A program made the translations under genes and the position numbers. This document shows positions 36,977 to 49,712 of a stretch of DNA of 64,000 nt, one piece after another. This DNA is from Nipponacmea schrenckii (taxonomy: Eukaryota; Mollusca; Gastropoda; Lottiidae): positions 18,710,317-18,774,316 of the forward strand of contig CM060202.1 in NCBI GenBank assembly GCA_030562195.1. The letters run 5' to 3'. How positions within the stretch are numbered: position 1 is the first letter of the stretch; every line of letters starts with the position of its first letter. The notes under the pieces were generated by a model that saw only the letters and a program-made list of their open reading frames with translations, made no database searches and had not been told where the DNA came from.

Positions 36977-39787
36977 CTATGATTCAACTTCCAAATGTTA
37001 AATTATGCAGTTAATGTTCTTTAGTACATGCCCCTCCCCCTAGCATTTGAATGGTTATCACAGACAGCACTGCTGTATTTTCTTTGATGTTTATTGAACA
37101 GGAACTGAAAAGTTATAAAAATCACAAAATTATTGTATTTGAATAAAAAAATGACATGAAATGAAAATAATGACATAATGATTGGTATTTGTCATGTAAA
37201 TAGTAATGATTGATCAAAACCTAGGATGTCTCCATTCCATTGTATTCTGTGTAACTATGGTAACTACAGGTAATGATCAAAGATAACCAATAGTTTATTT
37301 GTTTAAGTTTTTTGTTTCCAATAATTTACTTAATCTGTAGACATAACTTTTCTATAACCAAATACAATAACCCAATATCAACTTTCATATTATACATGTA
37401 CATCAAGTCTCTTCAAACTGACTTCAAAATTTGCTGATTGATGGACAAATAATAAATGTTTAAGCAAGCAGACTAGAAACTCAATTCCCTTGCTTTTGGC
37501 TTAAAGTGCTGTTAAAGTGAGCAGTTGTACATTTTGCCATTGAACTTTGTCTTGAGATACTTTGGTGAAGGATATTCCTAAGAACTGATTGCTTGTATTG
37601 CAGCTTCATTCTAATGATATACAGCAATATAAGTTAAATATGACTAACTTATGGGTATTAATATGCAAGAGAATTTCAAACAAGCTGTTGATATTGTATT
37701 TTGAAACATATAAATGTGTAATTGAATGTTGAAGTGTTTTAAGCCAACAGCATTTATATGTTCAAAATACAACATCAACAACTAGTTTGGGATTCTCTGT
37801 CAACCATTTAAATATCATTCAATGTCCTAGAACTAGAAGGTTAATAGTGGTTTTTATGACAAAAAATATTTTTTTTCCTATAAAATCAGATGTTTTTAAT
37901 GTGCATTAATAGTTTTCAAAACATAATAAATATATTTAAAAGGTCGTATGTGAAGTGCATCAATCCTTTGACAATGTAAAAGGGCTACTTTGTAGATATA
38001 ACCTTTCTGGTAGGTGAGACCTTATAGTTCTATGACAACCAATTGAAAGCTATATTTCTAACTGCATCACAAATATGATTGCTAAATATTGAATCTAGAA
38101 CCTTCATCTGTATGCTATGCTCTTGCTGGAAGCTCTAACAAAAAAAATGTGTTGAAAAAGTCTATGAATGAATCTTACAGTTATTGACCCCTTTGTTTAT
38201 AACAGATTTATTCAACATCTGCCGTATGTTCTTATTTCCTAGCCACTAGTTTTATTGTCCGATACAATTCTCAGTTATTACAATATATTATGAGATTATA
38301 ATGAGGTAGAGTGTAAAATACATTTACAAATACCATAAATAAATTAATTTCATTAGCTTTGGTGTAAAAAGCAGAACATTTAATTAAACCGTGTCCAGTG
38401 AAGTGTAGAAGGATAACAATAGAAAGGGAGTGTGGTCTGCTAGGTGGTCATTCCATAAGTAATATTGATTCCCCAATATATTTATCACAGGAAAAATATG
38501 ACAGGTGGGTAAGACGCTACCTGTTGAGCAGACACAAGTCTCGTCAGACGCCAACATCCTTCGACAGGATGTCCTTTCTTGTCAAACTTTAACAGTGTAT
38601 TGTTAACCAGAAGTCACTTCTGAAATAAAAGAGTTTTTTACCCATCTTATTCACAGCTTGATAGAAATAGTATAGCCATTAATATTATACATGTCTAATT
38701 GTGGTGAAATATGAAGCATGTACCAGGTTATGTTAAGGACAAGGTCTTCTCTCTCCAGGGAGAAATTCCTCCATTGATTACCCAGTCACATGATATAGAA
38801 ATACTGAATTAAAAACCTGCACTTTGTTGGGACAATCTAATGACTGTAATCAAATTTATCCTATATGGTATATGTATATTGATAACTTGGTCCTTGCCCT
38901 CAACATCTTTTCATTGCAGTTTCATATTTGATACTCATTGTGGTGAATTTTTAACTGCTGATGGACAGGACTGCAATGAGGCCTTATTTTATCTACCAGC
39001 ATACATATCACAATACAAGAGCACAACTAAATATGTGTAGCAGAGATATTCAATGTTATTGTTGAAAAGACAATATATATGTAATTGTCCTACTGTCAAA
39101 CAGCAATTTCAAAACCACCAGAAATACCTAACTCAAGATGAATATATGGGATGTTATCTACCAGCATCAACAAGTTAAAGCTAGCTTAAGTTTCTACCTA
39201 TAAACTTTAAACAATTGACAATCAAAAATTAAGTTGGAAAGAAGTGTAATGAAAATGTATGCAAAAGTAACAGAAATATATCTTGAGTTGCAAATGTATG
39301 GCATCTAATTGTGAAGCTGATGCAACCAAACTTGCTCCTGACTTAGCTAGGTTTCTTCTAATTAGTTTGATCTTATTTTCAATAATCTGACTTTGGTAAA
39401 AAGCTAAGGTATAATAAGGATATTGATGATAGAAAATGGAATAATGATAATATAAGATGTGAGAGTAATCTGCCTGATAATTACCTATATACCAGAATAA
39501 ATGATGTGTAAATAATCTTATTACCATGGCAACCAGGTGTTAATTAGTATTATATATATAGATTTGTATGATAATTAATATTTCATGTCATTACCAGTTA
39601 TTCGATTTGGACTCCTGTTCATACATCATGGATAAATGTCGACGTAGAAGTAGAGATATCAGAACTTGACTTCTTCATATCCTAATGAACAAGGTTCTTC
39701 AACAGACCTTCCATTATTATTGACATGCATCACTACAAAAAGAGATACTGGTTTGAAAAATCAACAGCTTCTATATCAACCTATTAT
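36977..39787. other. Non-coding stretch; small hairpin at 38.55 kb
   Basis: At 38.40-38.59 kb the sequence is locally more GC-rich and holds a 64-codon plus-strand open frame with many charged residues (RRITIERE, KYDRWVRRYLLSRHK). It also has a perfect 7-bp hairpin ACATCCT-tcgac-AGGATGT (38554-38572). There are no confident splice sites, so no gene is called. The rest is plain AT-rich DNA. Confidence 0.45.
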
Positions 39788-39838
39788 GGAATCAGATCCC
39801 AGGCATAGAACGTAAGCAACTAAATGGTTGAGCCACTG
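39788..39838 (-). repeat. tRNA-derived SINE relic
   Basis: On the minus strand, AGTGGCTCAACCATTTAG resembles a tRNA D-arm and A box (TGGCTCAACC at 39826-39835). Downstream, TGCCTGGGATCTGATTCC resembles the T-arm and B box (39788-39799). The spacing is about 9 bp shorter than in a tRNA, suggesting a deletion. It is not an intact tRNA. No tail or target-site duplication was defined. Confidence 0.38.
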
Positions 39839-42800
39839 TTTTTTCTGTAAAGCTAATACTGGAGGTGTATCTGCGATATAAGTTTACGCTGTAAGCGAAC
39901 ATTAAGGCCTACTTTTATATCATAAGTAGCCTTGGTGCAAATAAAATATGATTAACTTTGGCCTGTAAGTTGCACCTTAGCTGTTATTCCATAAAGTTGA
40001 TCAATCATAAAAAGATATCACTTCTTTCATCCATTACTGTTTGAATGATATGAGAGAAGTTGACTCCTGGTAGATTTGTCAATGCCAAGGTCAAATGAGG
40101 TTAACTTCTGCTTTTCATGATAAGAAAAGTGTGAGTTTCTGGTTATTGTAAAGCGTAATTGATGAAAACAGTCCATTTATCTGTGGAATGATAAAGTGTT
40201 TATGGCTTATATTATGTGAAAATTATGAAATAATATTTAGCACTGATATATGATTGTTCTGTTATAAATGATTGTGTCTGCCATTCTGTTGGCCACACAG
40301 GATCGAAATTATTTCATCTTTCTTATTACTGGGTACATGGCTATTGTCAATGTAACCAACTGTTATATTTTGATAATAAACATACAATTTACTCCTCTTA
40401 CATACAGATATTTTACATTGTGTTTAATTTACCAGTAATATCATATAAGGTATGCAACAGTATATTGTGATATATAGTTATATTGTATCTGATGATATAG
40501 CAGTATTTTCAGCATCCAACATACATTCTAGACATTCTGAAATTTATATTGAGCATCATGCTTCTTCATCTCTGCTATCAGGAACACAAATGATATAAAT
40601 GGAAATTATTAGTGCCTTTTCAGATATTCATTTGTCAGAAAATACAAAATTGGGACAAATATATCATATTTTCTTGTTTATGCAATTTTCTCAAGTTTCT
40701 TGTTACAGCTCTGAAACTTGCAGCAGTTGAAAAAACAAACTGTTATAAATCATATTCTTATTTCCTTCAGGCTTGCAGGTTCCTCATACTTAGCATCACT
40801 ACAACTGCCTTTCCATGCAATTTTCAACAAAGCAGTTTCATTTTTCACAAAAATACCTGAAACATGCTTTCATAAATCATTTGTATAATTGCCTTGGGGC
40901 ACAAAAAAAAATTTATTACCAAAAAATAAGAAGTATTCAGTGAAATTATGTAATAATAATTAAGTTTAACTGTATTTATGACATATTTTAATTTACAATA
41001 TTATTTATTACAAAGCCTGAGGTGTCAACTGTGAGATTTTATTGTTTGTTGGTGAAGTTTATGACTGTCTATCTGCAGAAGCATCTGGGGAAATTTTAAC
41101 TAGCATATAATTAATGAAGAACAGACAATTCCTAACTATTATTATATAATCTAGTTTAAACTCAACCTGTATCTTATTAACAATGTCATCATTTCCTAAA
41201 TGCCATTTTTCTTTATCAGATTGAATTTTTTTGAATTATTCATATATTTTTGTGATATGACAGTTTCGTCCACCTGTGAGGCGAGACGGCGTGAATTTTT
41301 AATTTTAGGTTTTTTTAGATTTTTTAAAAGATATCTTATTGGAACGGAATATATTTGCATAAATAAAGACAGTACTTCAGATTTAAAATCCATCACAATT
41401 CTTACATACAAGATATCTCCATCACTTTTTAATATAAAAAATTCATCCTCTGAATATAAATTAAAAGATCAAAGAAAATAAATTTAGTTATTGAAATGAT
41501 TTAAGAGAAAATGTAATGTAAAAGTACATGGAAAGATCTATTTTAAATGTCAATATTTTCTATAACTTCACTCTTCAACATTTGATATTTTATATGTTAC
41601 TTAGATGATGTGACAAATTAAAGGCTTGGTAAAATCATTAGACACAACATATTGTAATGCTTATCTCATTTTACAAATCATTTCCTTTTTTCGCTCCACT
41701 TTCCCAGCGTTTGGGGACCTCATTTTTTTAAAGATTTGATAAAAACTGGCTGGTGATTGACATGTTGGATTTAGATTGATTAAGTTATGATAATCTCCTG
41801 CTGGTTTTTATCAGGTCAGTTGAAATGTGTGGATTAATTTGATAAACTGGTAGATTTGATTTGATAAACCCCTCAACATGTTCTCCCCTATGCCAAACGA
41901 CCAAACTTCCTAATCCTTTGATGTAGATAAAAATAAAGATGTCTATCAAATATTGTCTCAATCAGGTCAACTGAATAATTTGATTAAAGAATATAATGAT
42001 GTGTGTATTTCTGGATTATTATCAAAATGTAGAAAGTTATAACTTTGATGAAGTCCCTGCATATTTCAAATAAGTTCATTGGCAGAAACAAGAATCTCAT
42101 ATTATTTATAATTGTCTTGGTAAGTAAACTTTGTTAATATATTTGACAATGAACAGATGGAACAAACTGAACATAAGGAAGTGAGGGCTTAGTTCTGTTG
42201 ATCTGGAATTTGTTTCTGAAATTAGTTTGTGGCACTGTCAGGTTTTGGTATTAGTCAGTTTTTGGGAGGCATTAATTCCTAAAGTTAGTAACAAGTTGAA
42301 AACATGTGCATAATCCGCATTTTTAATAAGTCCAGATTAAATTGAGGCTATGTATTTTGACCATCAACCAACAAGAAGATTATTCCTATTGGATGATTTT
42401 TAAATCCAGTTCATAATGTATTTTAACACATTAAAATACTAAATTGGTAATTTCAAATTCCATTTAGAATTGATAAGCTCAGATCTTGTACTTATGGCTT
42501 GTTATTTGTTAATGAGGACTTAAGTAGAACAACCGGGGTCCACAGACAATAATATTTTGTCTAGAAACAACCTAGATTACCTAATATTGAAATGATTTTC
42601 TAGTTACAAGGATCAAACAGCCTGTGTTCCAAAACATCAATATTACTCAATATTGATACATTTTAATCGTATTTATTTATCATCTCGGTGTAAATTTGGG
42701 AATTGGATTACCATTAGACTGTCATTTATCATTAGATACTTGGTTCAGAACATTGGGTGGTGGATTAGAGCTTCTTTGATCTGGTAATACTACTACTTGT

Positions 42801-43074
42801 CCTTCCCCCTACTTCAAATCTCAAGGACATGTGAGATAAAATTGAAGGAGAGGATCTCATCAAATAAGGGTTCTTGTCTGTAAATTAAATATTATATAAC
42901 TACTTCTTTGTAAGACTTTGTTGTATGAAAGTATCTAATGGTATTTTTTTTTGTTATTTATGATATTAAAGTTAATGAGTACATGCAAGTTTTAATGATG
43001 TTATTTATTAAAGTATAGAATTGTGTTATATGCAAGGAAGTCTTAGAATATTTGAGTTAAAAACATTTGTTATA
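39839..43074. other. Non-coding stretch, no supported gene
   Basis: Overlapping antisense open frames at 41196-41411 (-) and 41200-41481 (+) surround a short CpG-containing patch (CCTGTGAGGCGAGACGGCG, about 41273-41291). This could be a relic of something inserted, but no family is recognisable. No exon candidate with both splice sites was found. Confidence 0.5.
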
Positions 43075-43362
43075 TTAAAGGGATAATAGGTCTTAGAATT
43101 CATCAGTAAAAAGACCTGCTTCCATAAATAACATAAAAAAATAAATAAATATCCAAAAAATCAAGTAATTATCCATAAATATAAATTTGATTATTGAAAA
43201 ATGCTTAATAAATTGATTAAGCAACTAAGTTTTGTGAGTTTTCCAGATTTCAAGGGATTCTGTTACTTCATGTCACCAGGTAAGTTCACTAATGAATATA
43301 TACTCATATTTACCAATCTTGAGAACTAAAAGTGTTCATGCTAAGACACAGTATCCCTTTAA
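43075..43362. mobile_element. TTAA-flanked inverted-repeat element, 288 bp
   Basis: The element is bounded by TTAA at 43075-43078 and 43359-43362. Its ends are imperfect inverted repeats: TTAAAGGGATAATAGGTCTT on the left, and TTAAAGGGATACTGTGTCTT as the inverse complement of the right. There is no coding capacity. A diverged inverted copy of the right part lies at 55676-55800. TTAA target sites are characteristic of piggyBac-type transposition; assigning this element there is an inference, because the terminal motif differs from canonical piggyBac ends. Confidence 0.72.
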
Positions 43363-43640
43363 TTCAAAACACTTTTAATGTAATTAATTGTTTACTAGAA
43401 TATTGAAAGTGTTAGAGCATTATTGTACATAAAAGTAGAATGTAAAACTCATTCTTTTTTGTTTTACAATAACGTTGGTATATAGGAAAGTAGAAAATTT
43501 TAGGATTTGCATAAAATGTTTTTATAATTTGTTAATTTGAAACAAAGCATGGGGCACTGGCTTTTTTTTTTTTATTATATGCTAGTGTCAAGCCTTATCC
43601 TTTTTATTTCTCAAATAATTATTGTGAGATCATTTCAAGG
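43363..43640. other. Short non-coding gap
   Basis: AT-rich sequence including a poly-T run. A plus-strand frame opening at 43537 has a hydrophobic start caused by this T-rich tract and is not called as a gene. Confidence 0.5.
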
Positions 43641-43683
43641 AGATGTCCACACCTTTTTAATTACCAGAGGTGTCCAAACATCT
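43641..43683. repeat. Imperfect hairpin
   Basis: AGATGTCCACACCT (43641-43654) and AGGTGTCCAAACATCT (43668-43683) are imperfect inverted repeats: two 6-bp perfect stems around a small internal loop, with a 13-nt terminal loop. Function is unknown; it could be a miniature element remnant. Confidence 0.65.
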
Positions 43684-45353
43684 AAGTTGAAAAGAAACCA
43701 GATAATTTCAAAAGGATCAACTTTTCAAAAGATGTCTGAACATGAAAAGTGAATGAGTTGTACACCTAATAGGAGTGATGTTAAAATGACTCCCTGTGTT
43801 ATTCCCACTTGACTCTCAATAAACCCTTTGTTAATCAAACCCCTTGGTTAATCTAGCTTTTCTTGTTTAATTTGACACTTCACTTATCTCTTTGCTGTGG
43901 CCAGGGGGTATATTATTATGCAACAGACCCAATATCTGGCTTATTTCCCCTGGGCTCCCTCCATTCAATATAGTTTGAAGGTAATTATTAATCAAATTTT
44001 AACAGCCTATTCTGTGTTTGTGGCAGTAAATGAATCATTATAGACAAGTTTGAATACTGGGGGAAGCTTCATTTTCTCTGAAGATTTTCAAAGGCAAGCT
44101 AAATACAAATTTTGTTTTCAGAGATTCAAATGAAACCTATATAAAGTCCTATATTATATGTATGTTCTACAGTATGGTTTTCTGGTTTCAGCTTTGCCCT
44201 TTTCTCCTAGGGTCAAAAGTTAAAGAGCAAGCAGTCAATTTTGATAGCCCCCTATTTTCTGCTTGAGGAAGTTTCCTGCCATTAAAAGTGTTAAAATTTA
44301 ATGTCCCTTGTCATGACACATATATAAAATTGTTGACCTTCCTCAATTAATTGGGGCCAATTTTCACAGATGGTAAATTTGACAAAGATTGGTTTCTCTA
44401 TGTTCTTGGACTTTCAGGATGCCATCCATACTGATATTGTCATCAAGGTATAAGGATTGGCATCAGATTAACTAGTTTATCATCAGAAAGAATTTTAATT
44501 CCATTCAATGCTGTGTTTTGCTTCTAAAAGTGGGATGTTGTTCAATTAATATCTCCAAATAGACTTACAAGTAAACAATTTTTTTTGTGTCAAAAGGAAT
44601 GTTTAACTGTGCTGAGAACAGCCATCTATGGGAAGTAGATGCCAGTTAATACGCAAAAAGAAATGTTGTTTATGTTATCTTGCTACTTCTGACATACAAA
44701 TATCACTTGAAGGCTTACCAATCCTGTTCTATGTTTTTGGAAGCTCTCATCTCCTAGAAGTGTTTCTCATGATCATTTAATAAGAAACCAAAGTAGATCT
44801 GTGAAGAGTTTGCCAAAGGAGGTTGAGAAAACCCAGCATAATGATGTCAATATGACATGCAGTAATGGGATTTTTTGTTTTTATTTCGTGTTATTAAAAG
44901 CAAATTTATCAATGATGGTGCCATACTTGACTTACTGCTATTCATATCCATAATTCTTTCAATATGATTACAGTAAAAACTCCAATATCAAGCTAACTGC
45001 ATACAAAGTGCAAGATTTGTTAATATAAATTCTGCACCATTGCATACAAATTGGAGATTTTATTTGCTTCATTTGTTTAGTAGGCTATATCTGATATCTG
45101 AATTGCATAGAAATTTTCATCAATGGTGTCTTTTAGTTCAATTGATAAACCTTTTCACTTTTTGTTCAGCAAACTGGCAATTTCACACATTTCTAGTAGT
45201 TTTAGTGCAAATTCTTTTTGGAGTTACAAATATTAATATTTTGGAAAAATTAATTATTTGGATTCATTGGTGACTCACAAAGCAGACTGGATACATTCAA
45301 ATTCAAGATTGTAACGAATGAATGATTTCATGGTTAGCAAGATTTCAGAAGTA
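43684..45353. other. Non-coding stretch with a second CCAGGGG structure
   Basis: CCAGGGG (43901-43907) and CCCCTGG (43947-43953) are perfect 7-bp inverted repeats. They are preceded by and share the CCAGGGGGTA motif with the 24.2-kb hairpin. No gene was seen. Confidence 0.5.
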
Positions 45354-45395
45354 TCTATGGTCCAACAATTTGCCTCTATGGTCCAACAATTTGCC
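45354..45395. repeat. 21-bp direct duplication, two copies
   Basis: TCTATGGTCCAACAATTTGC plus C occurs at 45354 and again at 45375, identical in both copies. Confidence 0.95.
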
Positions 45396-46771
45396 TTTCT
45401 CATGCTAAGGCTCATTGTCCTATCTAGTTCTTTGATGAATATGAGTTAAGCTTTTAGCTCTTGATTACACATAGGGTACTTTCTGTTTCTGGTTGGTTCT
45501 CCTAAACCCTACTTTTTGAATAAATTAGGCAGAACTAAATCTATGTGTTCAATTTTTAGGATAAGGTAGTCAAAATCTCAAGACACCAATGAGTCAGATT
45601 TTGTAAAAATCTGTAAAACAGGCTCTACCAGTTACAGCCTGATTCTGTACTGGTTTGAATGAGAAATTGGTTCAACACCGAGTATGTTCTTACATAGAAT
45701 GAGACTAATTGTTTATGATAGAGAAGTAAGATATAACAGAATGATAGCCTAGACAGAGACTGATTACTATTATTGATACACCCGTCTAATCTAACATCTT
45801 ATCATTGTCATCAGAGAGCACCGTCTATAGTACCGCTAATACTGGAATCAGGTCAGATTATCACTGAAACCATCTTCACACAAATCAAAGATCTGTGATT
45901 TCTTAATTAATAATGGACCCACTTAGAGAACTTGTCCATGACCAGACTTTTGATGTTTCTGTTATTGTCTAGACAAGTTCCATGTTCCTCCATTACATGT
46001 ACATATTTTGATGATGATGTAGAACTGATACTGTTTGCTAATGGCATTTCTCTTGTCCATTTCCATTTAGTTTCAGGAGTTCTACCCATCCATGACTGAT
46101 AAATTCAAGTCTTCTGGTTTGTCTAATGTATCGGACATACAGGACATGCAAGAAACTGTGAATGTTGGTTGGCTTAAATGACAACCATCAGTAAAAGTAA
46201 CAGAAAATTTGAATTTTTTCTCAAATTCAAGGTGTTTTGCTTTCCAAAATACAAATCAATCAGGATGTTAGTACAACCACATCCATCCATTTTGTTCATG
46301 TTTCCATTAACCTGAATAACAAAGATCTCAGTATATATTTGTAAGTGATATGGTCATTAATATGAATCAGTTACAACTTCGTTACAGTATCATCAGTATA
46401 CAATCACCGTGTCTGGACTAACATCACCCTAGAACCTCTCTTAGAATACAGCCAAGTTGGAATTCAACCATCTATCTCACATAGATCTTGAAATCTAGTA
46501 TAAATTAATTAACGATACTATAAGTATTTTGTTATCTTAATGAAGAGACGTCTGTCCAATTTCAAGATGTCTGCTAGGGTGAAATGTTACTGTGGTTGGA
46601 ATATGTTTGACATTTGAAGACCAGAAATTGTGGAAACTGGCAATGGCTCTGATTATTAATTTCATCAAGTGCTGATAACTGCTTGGAATATATTGAGATT
46701 TGTATTGGTAGGCACATCTATGAATTGATATGACTTTTGGCTTCAACCTATTCTTTGTGTAATTTTTGGAA
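45396..46771. other. Non-coding stretch; element end at 45.6 kb
   Basis: TGTAAAACAGGCTCT at 45614-45628 is the inverse complement of the 27.1-kb element's left end, so a solo terminus is likely. Minus-strand open frames at 45907-46089 and 46537-46746 have mixed composition, but a stop or a missing pyrimidine tract lies just upstream and neither has convincing splice sites. No gene is called. Confidence 0.45.
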
Positions 46772-46837
46772 CGTCTAATGTTGTTGTTATGAGAGGTTTC
46801 GTTCGTCTAATGTTGTTGTTATGAAGGGTTTCGTTCG
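46772..46837. repeat. 32-bp direct duplication, two copies
   Basis: CGTCTAATGTTGTTGTTATG followed by a GGTTTCGTT-type end occurs at 46772 and 46804 (period 32), with two or three differences (GAGAGG against AAGGG). Confidence 0.92.
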
Positions 46838-48321
46838 TGGAGGTACATTTATAAAATGATCATGCTATTTGGAGCTACAATTCATCAAGTAAGGGATCTT
46901 TAACTCATACAGCCTGTAACACACAGGTATTCGGTCTATTTCCTGATCTATGCTGTAATGTTTTTGGTATAATGAAAAATATAGATTGATGTTTCGTGTT
47001 GCTTAAGTTGCATCCTTGTGACCTAATAACTGAGAGTTTTATCATTGACGTTACTTAAATATTCTGAACTAGTCAATATCACGCTTGGCAAGAAGACCTA
47101 GACTACTAATGTTGTCAACCTAGGAGATCTGGAGTTTATAATTCAAATGTCGATTTAATGAGTGACATAATCTGGTTGCATTAATTGATTTCTCTGCCGT
47201 TCGTGTCTGCCATTTTCATCAGTTTTGATGGCCATGTCAGCGGATATTGACATCTTATTTAGAATGATAGATAATTCTAGACAAAATTTAGGGCAGCTGG
47301 ACGGAACAAATTTCCAATATCTGTATTATATATGATGATAAGCTGAGCTTCTGGGAGAAAGAAAGTCCAAATTGATTATATGATAACAGGATTGAAAGTG
47401 CTGGAATATTATTAATGCCTTAGATTGGTGCTGGATCTTTCAAATTTTCAGACATTGACCATGTAAATTCAGACTTACAAATTTTGTTACTTACTTAGTG
47501 GTTAATTTTGTTGATAAATATCTTTGGAACGATAAGAGGTTTCAGGACTTACACGCAACTTTCCAATTTTTTTTTTCATTTTACATTCCTGGACTTGAAT
47601 CAGAATAAGTTTTTTTTTTATACAACTATACATTAGAATATCTATGGCATAGCTTGTTATTGTTATGAGAGATGTTTTATTGGTGTGGTAGCAGACACAA
47701 CCTGCCATTCTATAACAGAACATTCTGCAACATGTATCACATGACACTGGTACCTGAGGGAAATAAGCCAATATGTCAGCTTTTTTATTTACCCTGTAAA
47801 CTTAATGCTTATACATTTATTTACAAACCACCGGGGACCAATCACAAACCTTGTAACAATGACCAGGAGAGTATGGCATGTCATTAGAAATAACATGACG
47901 ATACATTGGTAGAATTATTGTTACTTCTGCCGTGGTTGAGAATGACAAGTCTTCCCACTGGCATCTTGTGTTTATTTTCACGTAAATTGTATAATAACAA
48001 ACGGCAGGGAAGAACCAGGTCTCTCCATTGAGTAGGGCATTGATTTGTTTATTTCCTTTTTAAACATTTTCTTACACTGTCTGTAGTTAGTTACATTTCT
48101 CTATAGTAGGGTTGTCAATTGTTACATCTTCATTGATCTATGAAACTTGCTCTGAAGATTGAGTGTAGCTTCAAGATGTAGAACTTCCATGTACGTCATG
48201 GACCTTCATGAAGAAATCAACTCTTCTTTGTGGTCAGTTTGTCTCATTTCATTTACTTCAGCTTGTTCTGTTTATTAAATTGAATGCAAATGAATATTTA
48301 TTAATATGATCATTAAAAATC
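46838..48321. other. Non-coding stretch, no supported gene
   Basis: Open frames at 47502-47771 (-) and 47672-47887 (+) overlap on opposite strands and have no splice context. Nothing else is recognisable. Confidence 0.5.
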
Positions 48322-48394
48322 ACAAGATATATGGATATACTACTTCTAGGTTTATTACATACTACGTTTCAAACACATACAGGTAACGTTATCC
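48322..48394 (+). repeat. Dispersed repeat copy, family of the 6.7-kb element
   Basis: The copy begins ACAAGATATATGGATATACT, then continues CTTCTAGGTTTATTACATACTACGTTTC (given in part) to a CAGGTAACGTTATCC end. It aligns with 59899-59973 over about 75 bp, and its first 25 bp match the terminal repeat at 6711-6735. It is one end of a longer dispersed element. Confidence 0.6.
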
Positions 48395-49160
48395 AGTAAA
48401 AATGTGATCATTCATGTACCATATATATTTGATAACCTATTGCTCAAATTATGAAGGCAAAGTGATTAAATACCAATATATATAAATTTAGGCTTGGCCT
48501 AGTTTATTAACCCATTTATAATAATATTACTACCATATATAAATTAATAAAAGATTTCGGACAACCTGTATACTCAATTGCCTATAAATGACTTATATTT
48601 TTTAATAAAGACAAACTTGTGAATATAATAAATATTGAAAGTAAAAGAAATGATTGTATATTGAGTATATAAATGTATATTGAAGGGCCATAAAAGGTGT
48701 TCAGTACAAATAGGTCTAAACCATTATAATATACCTTAGAAGTTCAAAAGAGATCTTGAGCATTCAATATTTGCCAAGCTGCAGTCCTTAGCAACACTTA
48801 ATCATCATGCCGAACTAAAAACAAGACATCTAACCACAGTTCCTAAGTTCCAAAGAAATATACTTGTATCAGTTTTCGTAGTTTATAGTATATTGCCACA
48901 TTCAAACATATTCACATGCTTTGCTTATGTTTGTAGAATTGTGTTTGGAATATTTCATAGAATACTTGTAGAAAGACTCATGTCCATTTTTATTGGGCAA
49001 ATAAGTTGAATTGTTTTTATTTGTCTATCCACACTACCTACAATATCAGGACTTTATCACTCTCATCTAGTCCCCTACAGCTTTTCATTGAATATTTGTC
49101 TTCTAAACACACTTCACTCAATGGGACAGACAAGCGTTTGCACCTCATAAATCAATCAAA
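48395..49160. other. AT-rich stretch upstream of possible promoter
   Basis: No gene or strong motif was seen. GC rises a little toward the CCAAT-box pair that follows. Confidence 0.5.
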
Positions 49161-49176
49161 CTCATACTCTCCTTGG

Positions 49177-49212
49177 ATTGGCTGAAGGTTTTCTGCAGTA
49201 GCATCTGATTGG
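49177..49212 (+). promoter_or_regulatory. Two inverted CCAAT boxes, possible promoter
   Basis: GGATTGGCTGAAGG and CTGATTGGCTGG contain ATTGG at 49177-49181 and 49208-49212, 31 bp apart, which is about three helical turns. CTGATTGGCTGG is a very close match to the inverted NF-Y consensus. The next 100 bp are relatively GC-rich (AGAGGAGGAGCTAATC, TCGTCCACAGCAGTAGG). A start site near 49250-49270 is an inference. It would suit a plus-strand transcript whose first coding exon is at 62313. No TATA box is apparent. Confidence 0.35.
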
Positions 49213-49494
49213 CTGGTGTATTCAAGAGGAGGAGCTAATCATTGATTGTCGTCCACAGCAGTAGGACTATAGTGTGAAACTTTACAGTTGCTGTGTGTTG
49301 ATTGTATGGTGATGTTGTTCTATGTTCATAGCCTACTCTAAGGATTATTTACTCTAAAGTTGAATGTAAATAGGGAATTGGATTGTCCAGTGTTAGTGCC
49401 TTATTTGGGATTACTACTACACTATTGTTTAGTGGGGATTATTAAATTGTTTTAAGTAATCAAACCATTCATTAACTTCATTTATTTTATACAG

Positions 49495-49693
49495 CATCTG
49501 CATCTCTTTGAGTCCTAACACAGAGTATTACTATTTGCAGGAATTGCTGACATTGAACTGTGAGACTTGAGGAACTAAGTGAAAATTCTGTGCAGCACTA
49601 AAAGAATATAAAACTTCAGGAATATAAAAACTGTTTTTGGAAATAATATACTAAAAAGGATAATCAATATTGGATTTAAAACCCTTATTGACG
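49495..49693 (+). other. Possible 5' UTR exon, 199 bp
   Basis: The segment follows a reasonable 3' splice site (CTTCATTTATTTTATACAG, ending at 49494) and ends at ACG|GTAAGG. It has no long open frame, so if transcribed it would be non-coding. It lies a few hundred bp downstream of the CCAAT-box pair. It could instead be the 3' part of a single first exon starting near 49250, with the same donor. Either would splice toward 62313 across a 12.6-kb intron. This is an inference from weak signals. Confidence 0.2.
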
Positions 49694-49712
49694 GTAAGGT
49701 TTGACTAATTAT

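Noticed and set aside
41196..41481. Antisense overlapping frames around a CpG-containing patch
   Set aside because: Neither has splice sites or recognisable homology; the patch is only about 20 bp.
45669..45680. B-box-like GGTTCAACACC
   Set aside because: Isolated 11-mer without an A box or tRNA fold.
45907..46746. Two minus-strand frames of 60 and 69 codons
   Set aside because: No pyrimidine tract before either; in-frame stop just upstream of the first; no donor that joins them.
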